IMG/VR virus record: IMGVR_UViG_3300047322_000561
Location: 1-64,000 of that record
Reading direction: 5' to 3' (one strand)
DNA length: 64,000 bases
Origin: a virus
Position 1 is the stretch's first letter, and the number at the start of each line of letters is the position of its first letter. The position numbers and the translations under genes were made by a program. The notes under the pieces are model-generated. The model did no database searches. It was not told the origin of the DNA and worked only from the letters and a program-made list of their open reading frames with translations. Positions 56,996 to 64,000 of the stretch are shown here, piece after piece.

Positions 56996-57446
56996 CTTGT
57001 TCATCGAGTCGCTGCAGTGCCTGCTCACGCAAGACGAGAAGCTCATCCGTGGCGAGGAGCTCGCGCAGCTCTTGCTCACCACGCACAAGCTCGAGCTCGA
57101 GAAGAAGACGTTTTGCGACGACATCAAGTCCAAGCTCGCCGAGGCCGAGGAGCGCGCGCAGGACGTCGGCCGGCAGCTACGCGAGGGCAAAGAGTGGCGC
57201 GACATCGAGTGCAAGGAAGTGCCCGACTTCGAGCACGGCCAGGTCGACACGGTGCGCACCGACATCAACGAGGTCATCCGCTCGCGGCGCATGCGCCCCG
57301 AGGAGCGCCAAGAGACCATCGTCTACCCGGACGGCACGAGCTGCTCGCCGCCCAAGACGCCGCGCTCTCGCCGGCTCGAGCAGACCAACAAGGACGACGA
57401 CGACGGCGACGCAGACGACGACCTGTTCAAGAGCGGTCTGCAGTAA
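56985..57446 (+). CDS. Conserved phage hypothetical protein
   Basis: 153 residues. A coiled-coil-like N-terminal half, then WRDIECKEVPDFEHGQ and VIRSRRMRPEERQETIVYPDG, a pattern seen in an uncharacterised phage protein family, with an acidic tail (DDDDGDADDD). GGGAAAGGGAA precedes the ATG. Function unknown. Confidence 0.55.
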   Translation: MQANLFIESLQCLLTQDEKLIRGEELAQLLLTTHKLELEKKTFCDDIKSKLAEAEERAQDVGRQLREGKEWRDIECKEVPDFEHGQVDTVRTDINEVIRSRRMRPEERQETIVYPDGTSCSPPKTPRSRRLEQTNKDDDDGDADDDLFKSGLQ

Positions 57447-57495
57447 GCCGCAGCGACGACGCCACCAGCACAGCAACGGAAAGGAACCTCAGCCC

Positions 57496-57804
57496 ATGCC
57501 AGACACGCAAGCATTCGACGACGACCAGACCAGCCCCGACGAGCCCATCCCGTACGAGGTCGCTGCAGTCCCCGACGACGCGGCCCCCGAGAAAAAGCGC
57601 GTGCACCGGCGCACGGAGCTCGAGCGCCTGCAGCTGCGCTACCAGAGCAAGCAGAACGTGGTCGACACGTGCAAGTCGCGCGTCGAGTCGCGCGAGGCAG
57701 AGCTTGCAGCTGCCCAGCGTGAGCTGCGCGTCAGCGAGCAGGAGCTCGACCTCATCGGGCGCATGATCGAGCTCGCCCGCGCCCAGCAGGAGCTCAGCCA
57801 GTGA
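57496..57804 (+). CDS. Hypothetical coiled-coil protein
   Basis: 102 residues. Acidic start, then a long helix (LERLQLRYQSKQNVVDTCKSRV...). Overlaps the next gene by 4 bases. No family. Confidence 0.5.
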   Translation: MPDTQAFDDDQTSPDEPIPYEVAAVPDDAAPEKKRVHRRTELERLQLRYQSKQNVVDTCKSRVESREAELAAAQRELRVSEQELDLIGRMIELARAQQELSQ

Positions 57805-57977
57805 GCGACGCGCAGCACTCCCACTCTCCTGAAGAGCGCGAGCAGCTGCGCGCGGAGGCGCTTGCGCTGCGCGAGTACAACGCCAAGCAGCGCCGCCTCG
57901 CCGACCAAGCCAGGAAGGGCACCAAGCGCAGGGCGCGCAAGCGCGCACGCGACTACCGCCGGCGAGTCTCGCCATGA
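57801..57977 (+). CDS. 58-residue basic protein
   Basis: GTG start overlapping the previous stop. SHSPEEREQLRAEALALREY helix, then a very basic tail (RKGTKRRARKRARDYRRR). Overlaps the next ATG. Probably binds DNA or RNA; no family. Confidence 0.55.
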   Translation: MSDAQHSHSPEEREQLRAEALALREYNAKQRRLADQARKGTKRRARKRARDYRRRVSP

Positions 57978-58495
57978 TGGCAGCCTGCCCCGCGCCTCGA
58001 CGTCGCCCACGCTCGCGCAAGCTCCGCGTCTCGCGCGAGCAGCTGACGATCGTGCGCGCAGTCGCAGCGCGCGGCAGGGCGCGCCGGCAGTGCATCCCGG
58101 ACGGGCACCCAGGCGCGCTCAGCTGGGAGCTCACGCCGTGGACCGACGACGACGCTGCGTGGTTTGTGACGAGCGTGCACCCGGGCGGCCTGACGCAAGA
58201 GCAGGTCGCCGCCGCGATGGGCATCTCGCGCGTGCGCGTGAGTCACCTCGAGGGCGAGGCGCTCGAGAAGCTGCGCATCGGCTTCGCGGCCATCCTCGCG
58301 CAGTTTCCGCTCAGCGCGCTCGAGCTCGAGCTCGGCATCGCGCTCGAGCCAGAGGACTACCTGCTCGGCATGTTCGAGCTGTTCGACCGGCATCGCCGCG
58401 CAGAAGCGCGTGCTGTTGCGGGACTGATTCACGCAGCCGCGGCGCCTTATGACCCTGAACCACGAACGCAGTCCCACCACCCACAATCGCCATGA
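57974..58495 (+). CDS. Sigma-70 region 4-like regulator
   Basis: 173 residues. The centre, GGLTQEQVAAAMGISRVRVSHLEGEALEKLR, fits a sigma-factor region 4 helix-turn-helix, with a basic arm before it. No region 2 is visible, so it is not a full sigma factor. Directly upstream of the terminase genes, it may be a late-gene activator that could recognise the repeated late motif. Confidence 0.55.
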   Translation: MMAACPAPRRRPRSRKLRVSREQLTIVRAVAARGRARRQCIPDGHPGALSWELTPWTDDDAAWFVTSVHPGGLTQEQVAAAMGISRVRVSHLEGEALEKLRIGFAAILAQFPLSALELELGIALEPEDYLLGMFELFDRHRRAEARAVAGLIHAAAAPYDPEPRTQSHHPQSP

Positions 58496-58896
58496 GCAAG
58501 AATCTCTACAACGAAGACCTGCGCGCGCGCGTCTGCCAGCTCATCCAGGCAGGCATCGACGAGCTGGACGCGTTCGGCGTCGAAGGCATCTCGCGCACGA
58601 CGTTCTTCCGCTGGAAGGCCGAAGCCAGGGAGGGCGTCGAGCCGTACGCGTCGCTCTGGGTGGACGTCGAGCAGGCAGCGTCCAAGCGCAACACGACGCT
58701 CACGTTCTGGGCGATGCGCGCCGCGAAGGCCGGCAACATCGAAGCGATCTTCAAGCAGCTGCGCGCGCACCGGCCCGACCTCTACAACGACAAGCAGCGT
58801 GTCGAGCTGAGCGGTCCGAACGGCGGGCCTATCACGGCAGGCATTCGCTACGTCGTGCACGTGCCCGAGGACGAGCCGGAGGAGCAGGACACGTGA
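58492..58896 (+). CDS. Small terminase subunit
   Basis: 134 residues. An N-terminal helix-turn-helix-like part (EDLRARVCQLIQAGIDELDAFGVEG, TFFRWKAEAREG), a helical body (ASKRNTTLTFWAMRAAKAG) and a beta/Pro-rich C-terminus. This layout and its position directly before the large subunit identify it. It recognises the packaging site. Confidence 0.75.
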   Translation: MSKNLYNEDLRARVCQLIQAGIDELDAFGVEGISRTTFFRWKAEAREGVEPYASLWVDVEQAASKRNTTLTFWAMRAAKAGNIEAIFKQLRAHRPDLYNDKQRVELSGPNGGPITAGIRYVVHVPEDEPEEQDT

Positions 58897-60287
58897 CGAG
58901 CGAAGCCGCAGTCGAGGAGGTGCACGTCAGGCTCAACCCAGGGCCGCAGACTGAGGCCGTGCGCTCGTCTGCAGACGTCACCTTGTTCGGCGGGGCCGCA
59001 GGTGGTGGCAAAAGTTTTTCCACGCTGTTCCGCTTCGGTCTGCACGCTGCGCGCTACGAGAAATACTACGGCGCGATCTTCCGGCGCGAGATGCCGCAGG
59101 TCACGATGGGCGGCGGCATCTGGGAAGAGTCGATGAGCATGTACCCCATGTGGTCTGCTCGCCCGAACCTCTCGACGCACGAGTGGCGCTTCCCCGAGAC
59201 GCGCTCGCTCATCCAGCTGCGCGGTCTGCAGCACGCCAAGGACGTCATCGACTACGCAGGCGCGCAGTTCACGGAGTTCGCTTTCGAGGAAGCGACCCTG
59301 ATGGAAGAGACGCAGTTCTGGTTCATGTACTCGCGCCTGCGCTCGACGTGCGGAATGCGCCCGCGCTGCTTTCTGACCTGCAACCCCGACCCCGACAGCT
59401 GGGTCGCCAAGATGGTCAAGTGGTGGATCGGCGACGACGGCTATGCCATCCGCGAGCGCGCCGGGGTCAAGCGCTACTTCGTGCGCGACGGCGATGCGCT
59501 CATCTGGGGCGACACGGCAGACGAGGTGCGCGACCGCGCGCAGCACGTGCTCAACCGTCCGCGCTCGACGCGCCCGCAGAGCTTCCGCTTCATCCCAGCC
59601 ATGCTCGCCGACAACCCGCGCGGCGACCCTGACTACGAGACCAAGCTGATGGCGCTGTCGCTCGTCGAGCGCATGCGTCTACTCGGCGGCAACTGGAAGA
59701 TACGGCCCGCTGCCGGCACGGTGTTCAAGAAAGTCTGGTTCGAGATTGTCGACCGCGTGCCGCACGACGTCATCGCGACCAGCCGTGGCTGGGACCTTGC
59801 GGCGACCGAGCCGAGCACCGAGAACAAGGAGCCCGACTGGACGCGCGGCGTGAAGATGAGCCGGCACGCGTCGGGGCTGTTCGTCGTGCAGGACGTCAAG
59901 AGCCTGCGCGACCGCCCTTACGCCGTCGAGCAGCTCGTGCACAGGACGACCCGCGAGGACGGGCGCGAGTGCCGGCAGGCGATGTGGCAGGACCCTGGCG
60001 GCGCCGGCAAGTCCGAGGCGCAGCGTTTTCTGCGCGAGCTTGCTGGCTGGGACGTGCGCATCGCGGTCGCGTCCGAGAACAAGCTCACGTACGCCAAGCC
60101 CGTCAGCGCGCAGGCCGAGGGCGGCAACGTGAAAGTGCTGCGCGGCGACTGGAACGAGAGCTACCTGAACGAGCTCGAGGCGTTTCCTGACGGCGCCAAG
60201 AAAGACCAAGTCGACGCGACCTCGCGCGCCTTTCTCGACCTGACCACGAGCGTCGTGCCCACGCCCTTCTACGTGCCCGGACTTTAG
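58893..60287 (+). CDS. terL: Large terminase subunit
   Basis: 464 residues from GTG. Walker A GGAAGGGKS (33-41), Walker B around FTEFAFEEAT (126-134), and a C-terminal RNase H nuclease with Asp301 in GWDLAATEP and later acidic residues (QDPGGAGKSEA, KKDQVDATSRAFLD). Drives DNA into the capsid and cuts it. The length is typical. The portal gene follows 12 bases after. Confidence 0.9.
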   Translation: MTSEAAVEEVHVRLNPGPQTEAVRSSADVTLFGGAAGGGKSFSTLFRFGLHAARYEKYYGAIFRREMPQVTMGGGIWEESMSMYPMWSARPNLSTHEWRFPETRSLIQLRGLQHAKDVIDYAGAQFTEFAFEEATLMEETQFWFMYSRLRSTCGMRPRCFLTCNPDPDSWVAKMVKWWIGDDGYAIRERAGVKRYFVRDGDALIWGDTADEVRDRAQHVLNRPRSTRPQSFRFIPAMLADNPRGDPDYETKLMALSLVERMRLLGGNWKIRPAAGTVFKKVWFEIVDRVPHDVIATSRGWDLAATEPSTENKEPDWTRGVKMSRHASGLFVVQDVKSLRDRPYAVEQLVHRTTREDGRECRQAMWQDPGGAGKSEAQRFLRELAGWDVRIAVASENKLTYAKPVSAQAEGGNVKVLRGDWNESYLNELEAFPDGAKKDQVDATSRAFLDLTTSVVPTPFYVPGL

Positions 60288-60299
60288 GAGACCACCGCC

Positions 60300-61871
60300 A
60301 TGCCCTACGCATCCACCAAAGACGCTCTCGAGGCCAAGCGCGACGGCTACGCGCTCGAGCTCGAGTGGCACAAGTTCTTGCTCGACAGCTACACGGGCGC
60401 GGGCGGCTACCTCGGCCGCATCAAGCAGGACGCCGCGGGCTTCTGGGGCATCGTCACGCAGACGTACAGCAAGTTCGCGACGCTCAGCAAAAGCGTGGTC
60501 GAGGCGTCGCACAGCTACCTCGACCGCTTCAACGCAGAAGACTCGATCAAGTACCAGCGGCGCGTCGACGTCGCGCACTACCTCAACTACGTCGAGCCGA
60601 CGACTGCGATCAAGGTCGGCTACATCGCGCGCAAGCCCCACAAGCGAAACAACGTGCCGCCCGAGCTGCTCGAGTGGATCGATCGCACCGGCTACGACAA
60701 GGACCTGCGCAGGCGCGCGCTCGTCACGGCGGTGCTCGGCTGGTTTCCGATGCTGGTCGACCTGCCGAGCTCTCCGCGCGAGGCGCTCACCGTCGAGCAG
60801 ACGGGCAAGCTCGAGCCGTACGTCGTGCTCAACCTGCCCTGTCACCTGTTCGACTACGAGCTCGACGACGACGGCGCGTTCGTCTGGGCCAAGCTCGGCG
60901 TGACGTTCACGCGCAAGGCTTCGTGGGACCAGGACGCAGAGCGGGTCACGCGCTACACGGTCTGGACGCGCACCGACTGGACCGTCTACGAGGTCTCGGG
61001 CGAGCTCGTCGGCGCGCCGACGCATGGCGCGCACAACTTCGGCGCGGTGCCTATCGTCTCGTGGCGTGCGGACACGAGCGTCGAGGACAGCGTCAAAGCC
61101 AAGAGCGTCAACGCCAACATCGCGCTTGAGTGCCGGCGTCTGTTCAACTTGATCTCCGAGATGGACGAGCACATCCGCTGCCAGGTGTTTGCGCAGCTCG
61201 TCTGGCCAGGCGCTGCGCCTGCTGCGAACAACACGGGCACGGGCGGCGTCTCGACCGGGCTCGTCATCAGCGACCAGGCCAAGGTGGTGCCGTTCTACCT
61301 CGCGCCGCCGGCGAGCATCGCCGCGACGCTCGAGGCGCGCATCGTCGCCACCATCATCGAGATCTACCGCATCAGCGGCGTCGAGTATGCGAAAGCGAGC
61401 GGCGTCAACACGTCTGCCCAGAGCAAGGAAGTCGAGTTCGAGAAAACGAACGTGGCCATCGTGAGCTTGGCGCAGGCGCTGGCGCGCGCAGACCGCGACA
61501 CGCTCATCCTGGTGGGGCGCGGTCTTGGCGTTGCCGAGGAAGCGCTGCAGGCCATCGAGTGCACGGCGCACGAGAGCTACGCGGACGCAGCGCTCGGCGA
61601 CGAGCTCGAGCAGGTCACGCAGGCGCTGTCGCTCAACATCGGGCGGCAGGCCAAAGTCGAGATGCTGCAGCGCCTCGTCCAGAAGCTGCTGCCCGGCCTC
61701 GCCAGCGACACCAAGCTGACCATCGACGGCGAGATCGAGCAGGAGATCGACCAGGCGCAGAAGGACAAGGAAGCGGCCACCGCTGCGCTCACGGAGGGCG
61801 CAGCCGAGCCTGACGACGGCGAGCCGCCGCCGCCGCCCCAGGACGACAAGCAGCAGCGGGAGGCAGCGTGA
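60300..61871 (+). CDS. Portal protein
   Basis: 523 residues. Helical stem/clip features and a conserved middle (WIDRTGYDKDLRRRALVTAVLGWFP, CRRLFNLISEMDEHIRC); the C-terminal ~40 are acidic and Pro-rich (PPPPPQDDKQQ). Immediately downstream of the large terminase. Forms the ring through which DNA enters and leaves the head. Confidence 0.8.
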   Translation: MPYASTKDALEAKRDGYALELEWHKFLLDSYTGAGGYLGRIKQDAAGFWGIVTQTYSKFATLSKSVVEASHSYLDRFNAEDSIKYQRRVDVAHYLNYVEPTTAIKVGYIARKPHKRNNVPPELLEWIDRTGYDKDLRRRALVTAVLGWFPMLVDLPSSPREALTVEQTGKLEPYVVLNLPCHLFDYELDDDGAFVWAKLGVTFTRKASWDQDAERVTRYTVWTRTDWTVYEVSGELVGAPTHGAHNFGAVPIVSWRADTSVEDSVKAKSVNANIALECRRLFNLISEMDEHIRCQVFAQLVWPGAAPAANNTGTGGVSTGLVISDQAKVVPFYLAPPASIAATLEARIVATIIEIYRISGVEYAKASGVNTSAQSKEVEFEKTNVAIVSLAQALARADRDTLILVGRGLGVAEEALQAIECTAHESYADAALGDELEQVTQALSLNIGRQAKVEMLQRLVQKLLPGLASDTKLTIDGEIEQEIDQAQKDKEAATAALTEGAAEPDDGEPPPPPQDDKQQREAA

Positions 61872-62179
61872 CGCTCACGGACGGCAGGCTTATCGAGCTC
61901 GAGGACAAGGCGCTCGCGTCGCGCTCGTCGACGGTGCCCGAGGCGTGCTTCAACGTGAGCGTGCACGGCGGCGACCTGCTCGCGCTCGTGCAGCTGGCGC
62001 AGCAGCTCGACGTGCTGCGCGCGATGCCAGGCTTCAAGGCGATCGCTGCCACGCTGCGCAGCGACTACGCCGAGTGGCTCTACAACGAGCAGACCGGGCA
62101 GGAGGAGTACCCGGGCGAAGCCAAGGACTGGCGCGAGGCGTACGCGGTGCTGCTGCTGCTCCTGCAGGAGGCGCTGTGA
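61868..62179 (+). CDS. Hypothetical protein
   Basis: 103 residues from GTG overlapping the portal stop. Helical (LLALVQLAQQLDVLRAMPG, AVLLLLLQEAL). No family. Confidence 0.45.
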   Translation: MTLTDGRLIELEDKALASRSSTVPEACFNVSVHGGDLLALVQLAQQLDVLRAMPGFKAIAATLRSDYAEWLYNEQTGQEEYPGEAKDWREAYAVLLLLLQEAL

Positions 62180-62361
62180 CGCTGACCAAGCAGCAGGTCG
62201 GCCAGATGACCGTCGCGACGTGGGTCGTCGTGCTCGCGCTGTGGTTCGGGGCGATCGTCGTTGGGCTGCCCTGGCTCGCCAGGCGCGACCGTCGCGCGTG
62301 CATCGAACGCAACCTGAAGAGCGGGCAGCCGCTCGGCGTCGCTGAGGAGGTCTGCCAGTGA
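62176..62361 (+). CDS. Single-helix membrane protein
   Basis: 61 residues from GTG. One hydrophobic helix (TVATWVVVLALWFGAIVVGL) and a basic tail. Overlaps both neighbours by 4 bases. Could be part of the lysis module, but nothing proves it. Confidence 0.5.
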   Translation: MTLTKQQVGQMTVATWVVVLALWFGAIVVGLPWLARRDRRACIERNLKSGQPLGVAEEVCQ

Positions 62362-62516
62362 GACACAACCACGAAGACCAAGTCGTGCGCGTAGGCTGCG
62401 CATTCATGATGCTGGCGCTCGTCGTCGCTTTCCTGGCGAGCCTGCCGCTGTTCGACCAGCTGCTGAACGACGCCGACGCGCTGCACCGCGACGTCGAGGA
62501 ACGAGGCCACCGATGA
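62358..62516 (+). CDS. Small membrane protein
   Basis: 52 residues from GTG. One hydrophobic helix (CAFMMLALVVAFLASLPLF) then an acidic, amphipathic part. Together with the gene before it, this adjacent pair of small membrane proteins resembles holin or spanin-like peptides without firm evidence. Confidence 0.5.
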   Translation: MRHNHEDQVVRVGCAFMMLALVVAFLASLPLFDQLLNDADALHRDVEERGHR

Positions 62517-62752
62517 AGCTCGCCCGCATACGCCTCGAGTTCGACCTGCGGCATGCATGGGTCGGCGTGTCCTGGGATGACCGGCCCGTCGTCGACCAGC
62601 TCGTCATCGTCGAGCGACGCCTGCCGAGCGGCACGCGCATCGAGCGCCTGGTGCACCCGCGGCACCTGCACGTCTACCTTTGCCTGATTCCCTTCGTGGC
62701 GCTGCACGTCGAGTTCTCGCTCGGCCTGCCGCGCGAGGAGCCCACGCCATGA
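62513..62752 (+). CDS. Hypothetical protein
   Basis: 79 residues, alpha/beta with a hydrophobic C-terminal strand-helix (HLHVYLCLIPFVALHVEFSL). Overlaps both neighbours. No family. Confidence 0.45.
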   Translation: MKLARIRLEFDLRHAWVGVSWDDRPVVDQLVIVERRLPSGTRIERLVHPRHLHVYLCLIPFVALHVEFSLGLPREEPTP

Positions 62753-63099
62753 GCCAGTCCTGGACCATCAGCATGGGCGACTACCCGGCCGGCTTCGAGA
62801 GCGCGCGTCTGCTCGTCGCGACGTTCCTGGGCATGTCGATGGTCGTCGCGTGCGACAGCTTCGACACAACCTTCACCGTCATGCTCGAGGCAGACGACGG
62901 CACGTGTCCGGTCGAGGTTACGCCCGCATCGTTCGCGAGCATCGCGGTCTCGTGCGCAGCCGTGCGCAAGCAGCCGCGTAAGCCGCTCATCGTGCTGCAG
63001 CGGCGCGACGTCGACAGGCCGTTCTCGTTCGTCCAGTTCGCCGACGCGGACGAAGCGAGTGTGCTCTTGACGCAGGCGCAAAGGGAGACACCACAGTGA
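62749..63099 (+). CDS. Hypothetical protein
   Basis: 116 residues, beta-rich (LLVATFLGMSMVVACDSF, FTVMLEADDGTCPVEVTP). Overlaps both neighbours by 4 bases. No family. Confidence 0.45.
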   Translation: MSQSWTISMGDYPAGFESARLLVATFLGMSMVVACDSFDTTFTVMLEADDGTCPVEVTPASFASIAVSCAAVRKQPRKPLIVLQRRDVDRPFSFVQFADADEASVLLTQAQRETPQ

Positions 63100-63449
63100 A
63101 CATCACCGCGCACGAGGTTCTCACCTGCGACGTGTGCGGACGCAGGATCGAGCGCCTGCGGTCAGCAATGCTGGCGTGGACGGTTGAATCTGACGATCGC
63201 GTGTCAGCGCTGAGACTGTCTCACAAGGGCGAGTGCGACGACGACAAGCGCTACTACTTCGATGAACTGGACGTCTACGCGCATCCGGCGTGGGCTCTGC
63301 GCAAGCTAATGCACCTGCACCTGTTCTATCTGTTCACGGCAGAGCAGGCGCGACGACTTGCGCTTATCGCATGGGCCGCGTCTGCCGTGGCGACAGCTGA
63401 GGAAAAACGCAGAAGCGTATCCTACGGACAGTTCTTGATGTCGATGTAG
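63096..63449 (+). CDS. Hypothetical protein with zinc-knuckle start
   Basis: 117 residues from GTG. LTCDVCGRRIERL and GECDDDKRYYFDELDV suggest a zinc site; a helical C-terminus follows. Base composition is less GC-rich than its neighbours. No family. Last complete gene of the block. Confidence 0.5.
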   Translation: MNITAHEVLTCDVCGRRIERLRSAMLAWTVESDDRVSALRLSHKGECDDDKRYYFDELDVYAHPAWALRKLMHLHLFYLFTAEQARRLALIAWAASAVATAEEKRRSVSYGQFLMSM

Positions 63450-63512
63450 TGAGCAAGCATCCACCGCTCTTTCACAACGAGCGGCAAGGACGACGCGGGG
63501 GGATGAAGAGCC

Positions 63513-64000
63513 ATGGTCTATTTCGTAATCGGCGAGGGCACTCGCATGCTCAAGATTGGCAAGGCCGACGACGTCGCGCTGCGCGTCAAGGATCTGCAGG
63601 TCGGAAGCCCAGCGGTGCTGCGTGTCGCGTTGCTTTGCTCGGGCGGACTTGCCGAAGAGGGCGCGCTGCACAGACGCTTTGCGGAGCATCGCCGGCACGG
63701 CGAGTGGTTTGTCGCGGATGCGATTCTGAGCGAGTGCGCGGCATGGACAGAGGAGACGCGAGTCTGCCAGGCGTGCGGTCATGAACGCGACCGCCACGCA
63801 CAACGCTTCTGCCGCGCGCGCATCGAGCGCTTTCGCGCAGTGTACGGCCGCGCTCTTCAGGAGCGACACCAGTACCGGTGCCTCTATCGAAGCGAGAACG
63901 GCAGGGCTTGCCGCACGCAAGTGCGAGGCGCGCTCTTCTGCGCGCAGCACGCTAGGCCGCACACGCCGTCTGAGCAGGAGCTCGACTGGGAGTACGGCGG
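63513..64000 (+). CDS. GIY-YIG (T5orf172-type) endonuclease, 5' part
   Basis: Open to the right edge; 162 codons are visible. Residues 3-76 match the T5orf172 / Mug113 branch of GIY-YIG: YFVIGEG, MLKIGKADD, LQVGSPAVL, LHRRFAEHR, GEWF. Two Cys/His clusters follow (CQACGHERDRHAQRFC, then CLYRSENGRACR...FCAQH), probable zinc modules for DNA binding. Lower GC than its neighbours fits a mobile homing-type gene between head genes. Confidence 0.75.
   Translation, partial: MVYFVIGEGTRMLKIGKADDVALRVKDLQVGSPAVLRVALLCSGGLAEEGALHRRFAEHRRHGEWFVADAILSECAAWTEETRVCQACGHERDRHAQRFCRARIERFRAVYGRALQERHQYRCLYRSENGRACRTQVRGALFCAQHARPHTPSEQELDWEYG

Overview
The window is almost wall-to-wall phage DNA: a high-GC, tightly packed genome with a Mu-like contractile tail (myovirus). 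Gene ends overlap repeatedly as ATGA or GTGA, and GTG or TTG starts are common. I see no tRNA, rRNA, CRISPR array or Mu-type transposase. The host is inferred to be a Myxococcota-type bacterium. Two encoded envelope proteins (21902-22495 and 25839-27203) carry the Asp-Ala-Gly-rich linkers typical of secreted proteins from that phylum, and one has a cytochrome-c-like domain of a kind common there. This is a guess from style, not proof.

Layout. (1) 1-31024, plus strand, late genes: the intein-split end of a MuF-type head protein, scaffold, major capsid, a proline-rich repeat protein, connectors, sheath, tube, frameshifted tail chaperone, tape measure, hub, spike, wedge proteins (two J-like paralogues), fibres, then cargo genes (cytochrome-like lipoprotein, membrane-anchored GH5 hydrolase), an orphan TnpB element and a ParB-methyltransferase. 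Two strong hairpins close this block. (2) 31190-36624, minus strand: small genes, a row of four ribbon-helix-helix (RHH) proteins, a winged-helix replication-type protein and an HNH nuclease. (3) 36625-37024: divergent control region. (4) 37025-47576, plus strand: a ParA/RHH partition pair with 11-bp phased repeats, a J-domain protein, many small proteins, a Cre-like tyrosine recombinase and an endonuclease VII-like gene. (5) 47573-53695, minus strand: SSB, Sak4-like ATPase and Gp157-like recombination genes under a phage repressor. (6) 53793-64000, plus strand: Cro-like regulator, O-like replication protein with a candidate internal origin, RuvC-like resolvase, a sigma-region-4-like protein, small and large terminase, portal, and a partial GIY-YIG gene.

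The right end (terminase, portal) followed by the left end (MuF, scaffold, capsid) is the usual head-gene order. The sequence is therefore probably cut from a circular or circularly permuted genome slightly longer than the window. A repressor/Cro switch, a type Ib-style partition cassette and a Cre-like recombinase, with no clear integration site, suggest a temperate phage-plasmid.

The genome also carries many selfish elements: one intein, three HNH or endonuclease VII-type genes, one GIY-YIG gene and one TnpB element. The least familiar features are the three-cluster partition-site candidate built into the 3' ends of the partition genes, the cytochrome-like lipoprotein among the tail genes, and an 18-of-21-base motif ahead of two late gene blocks.
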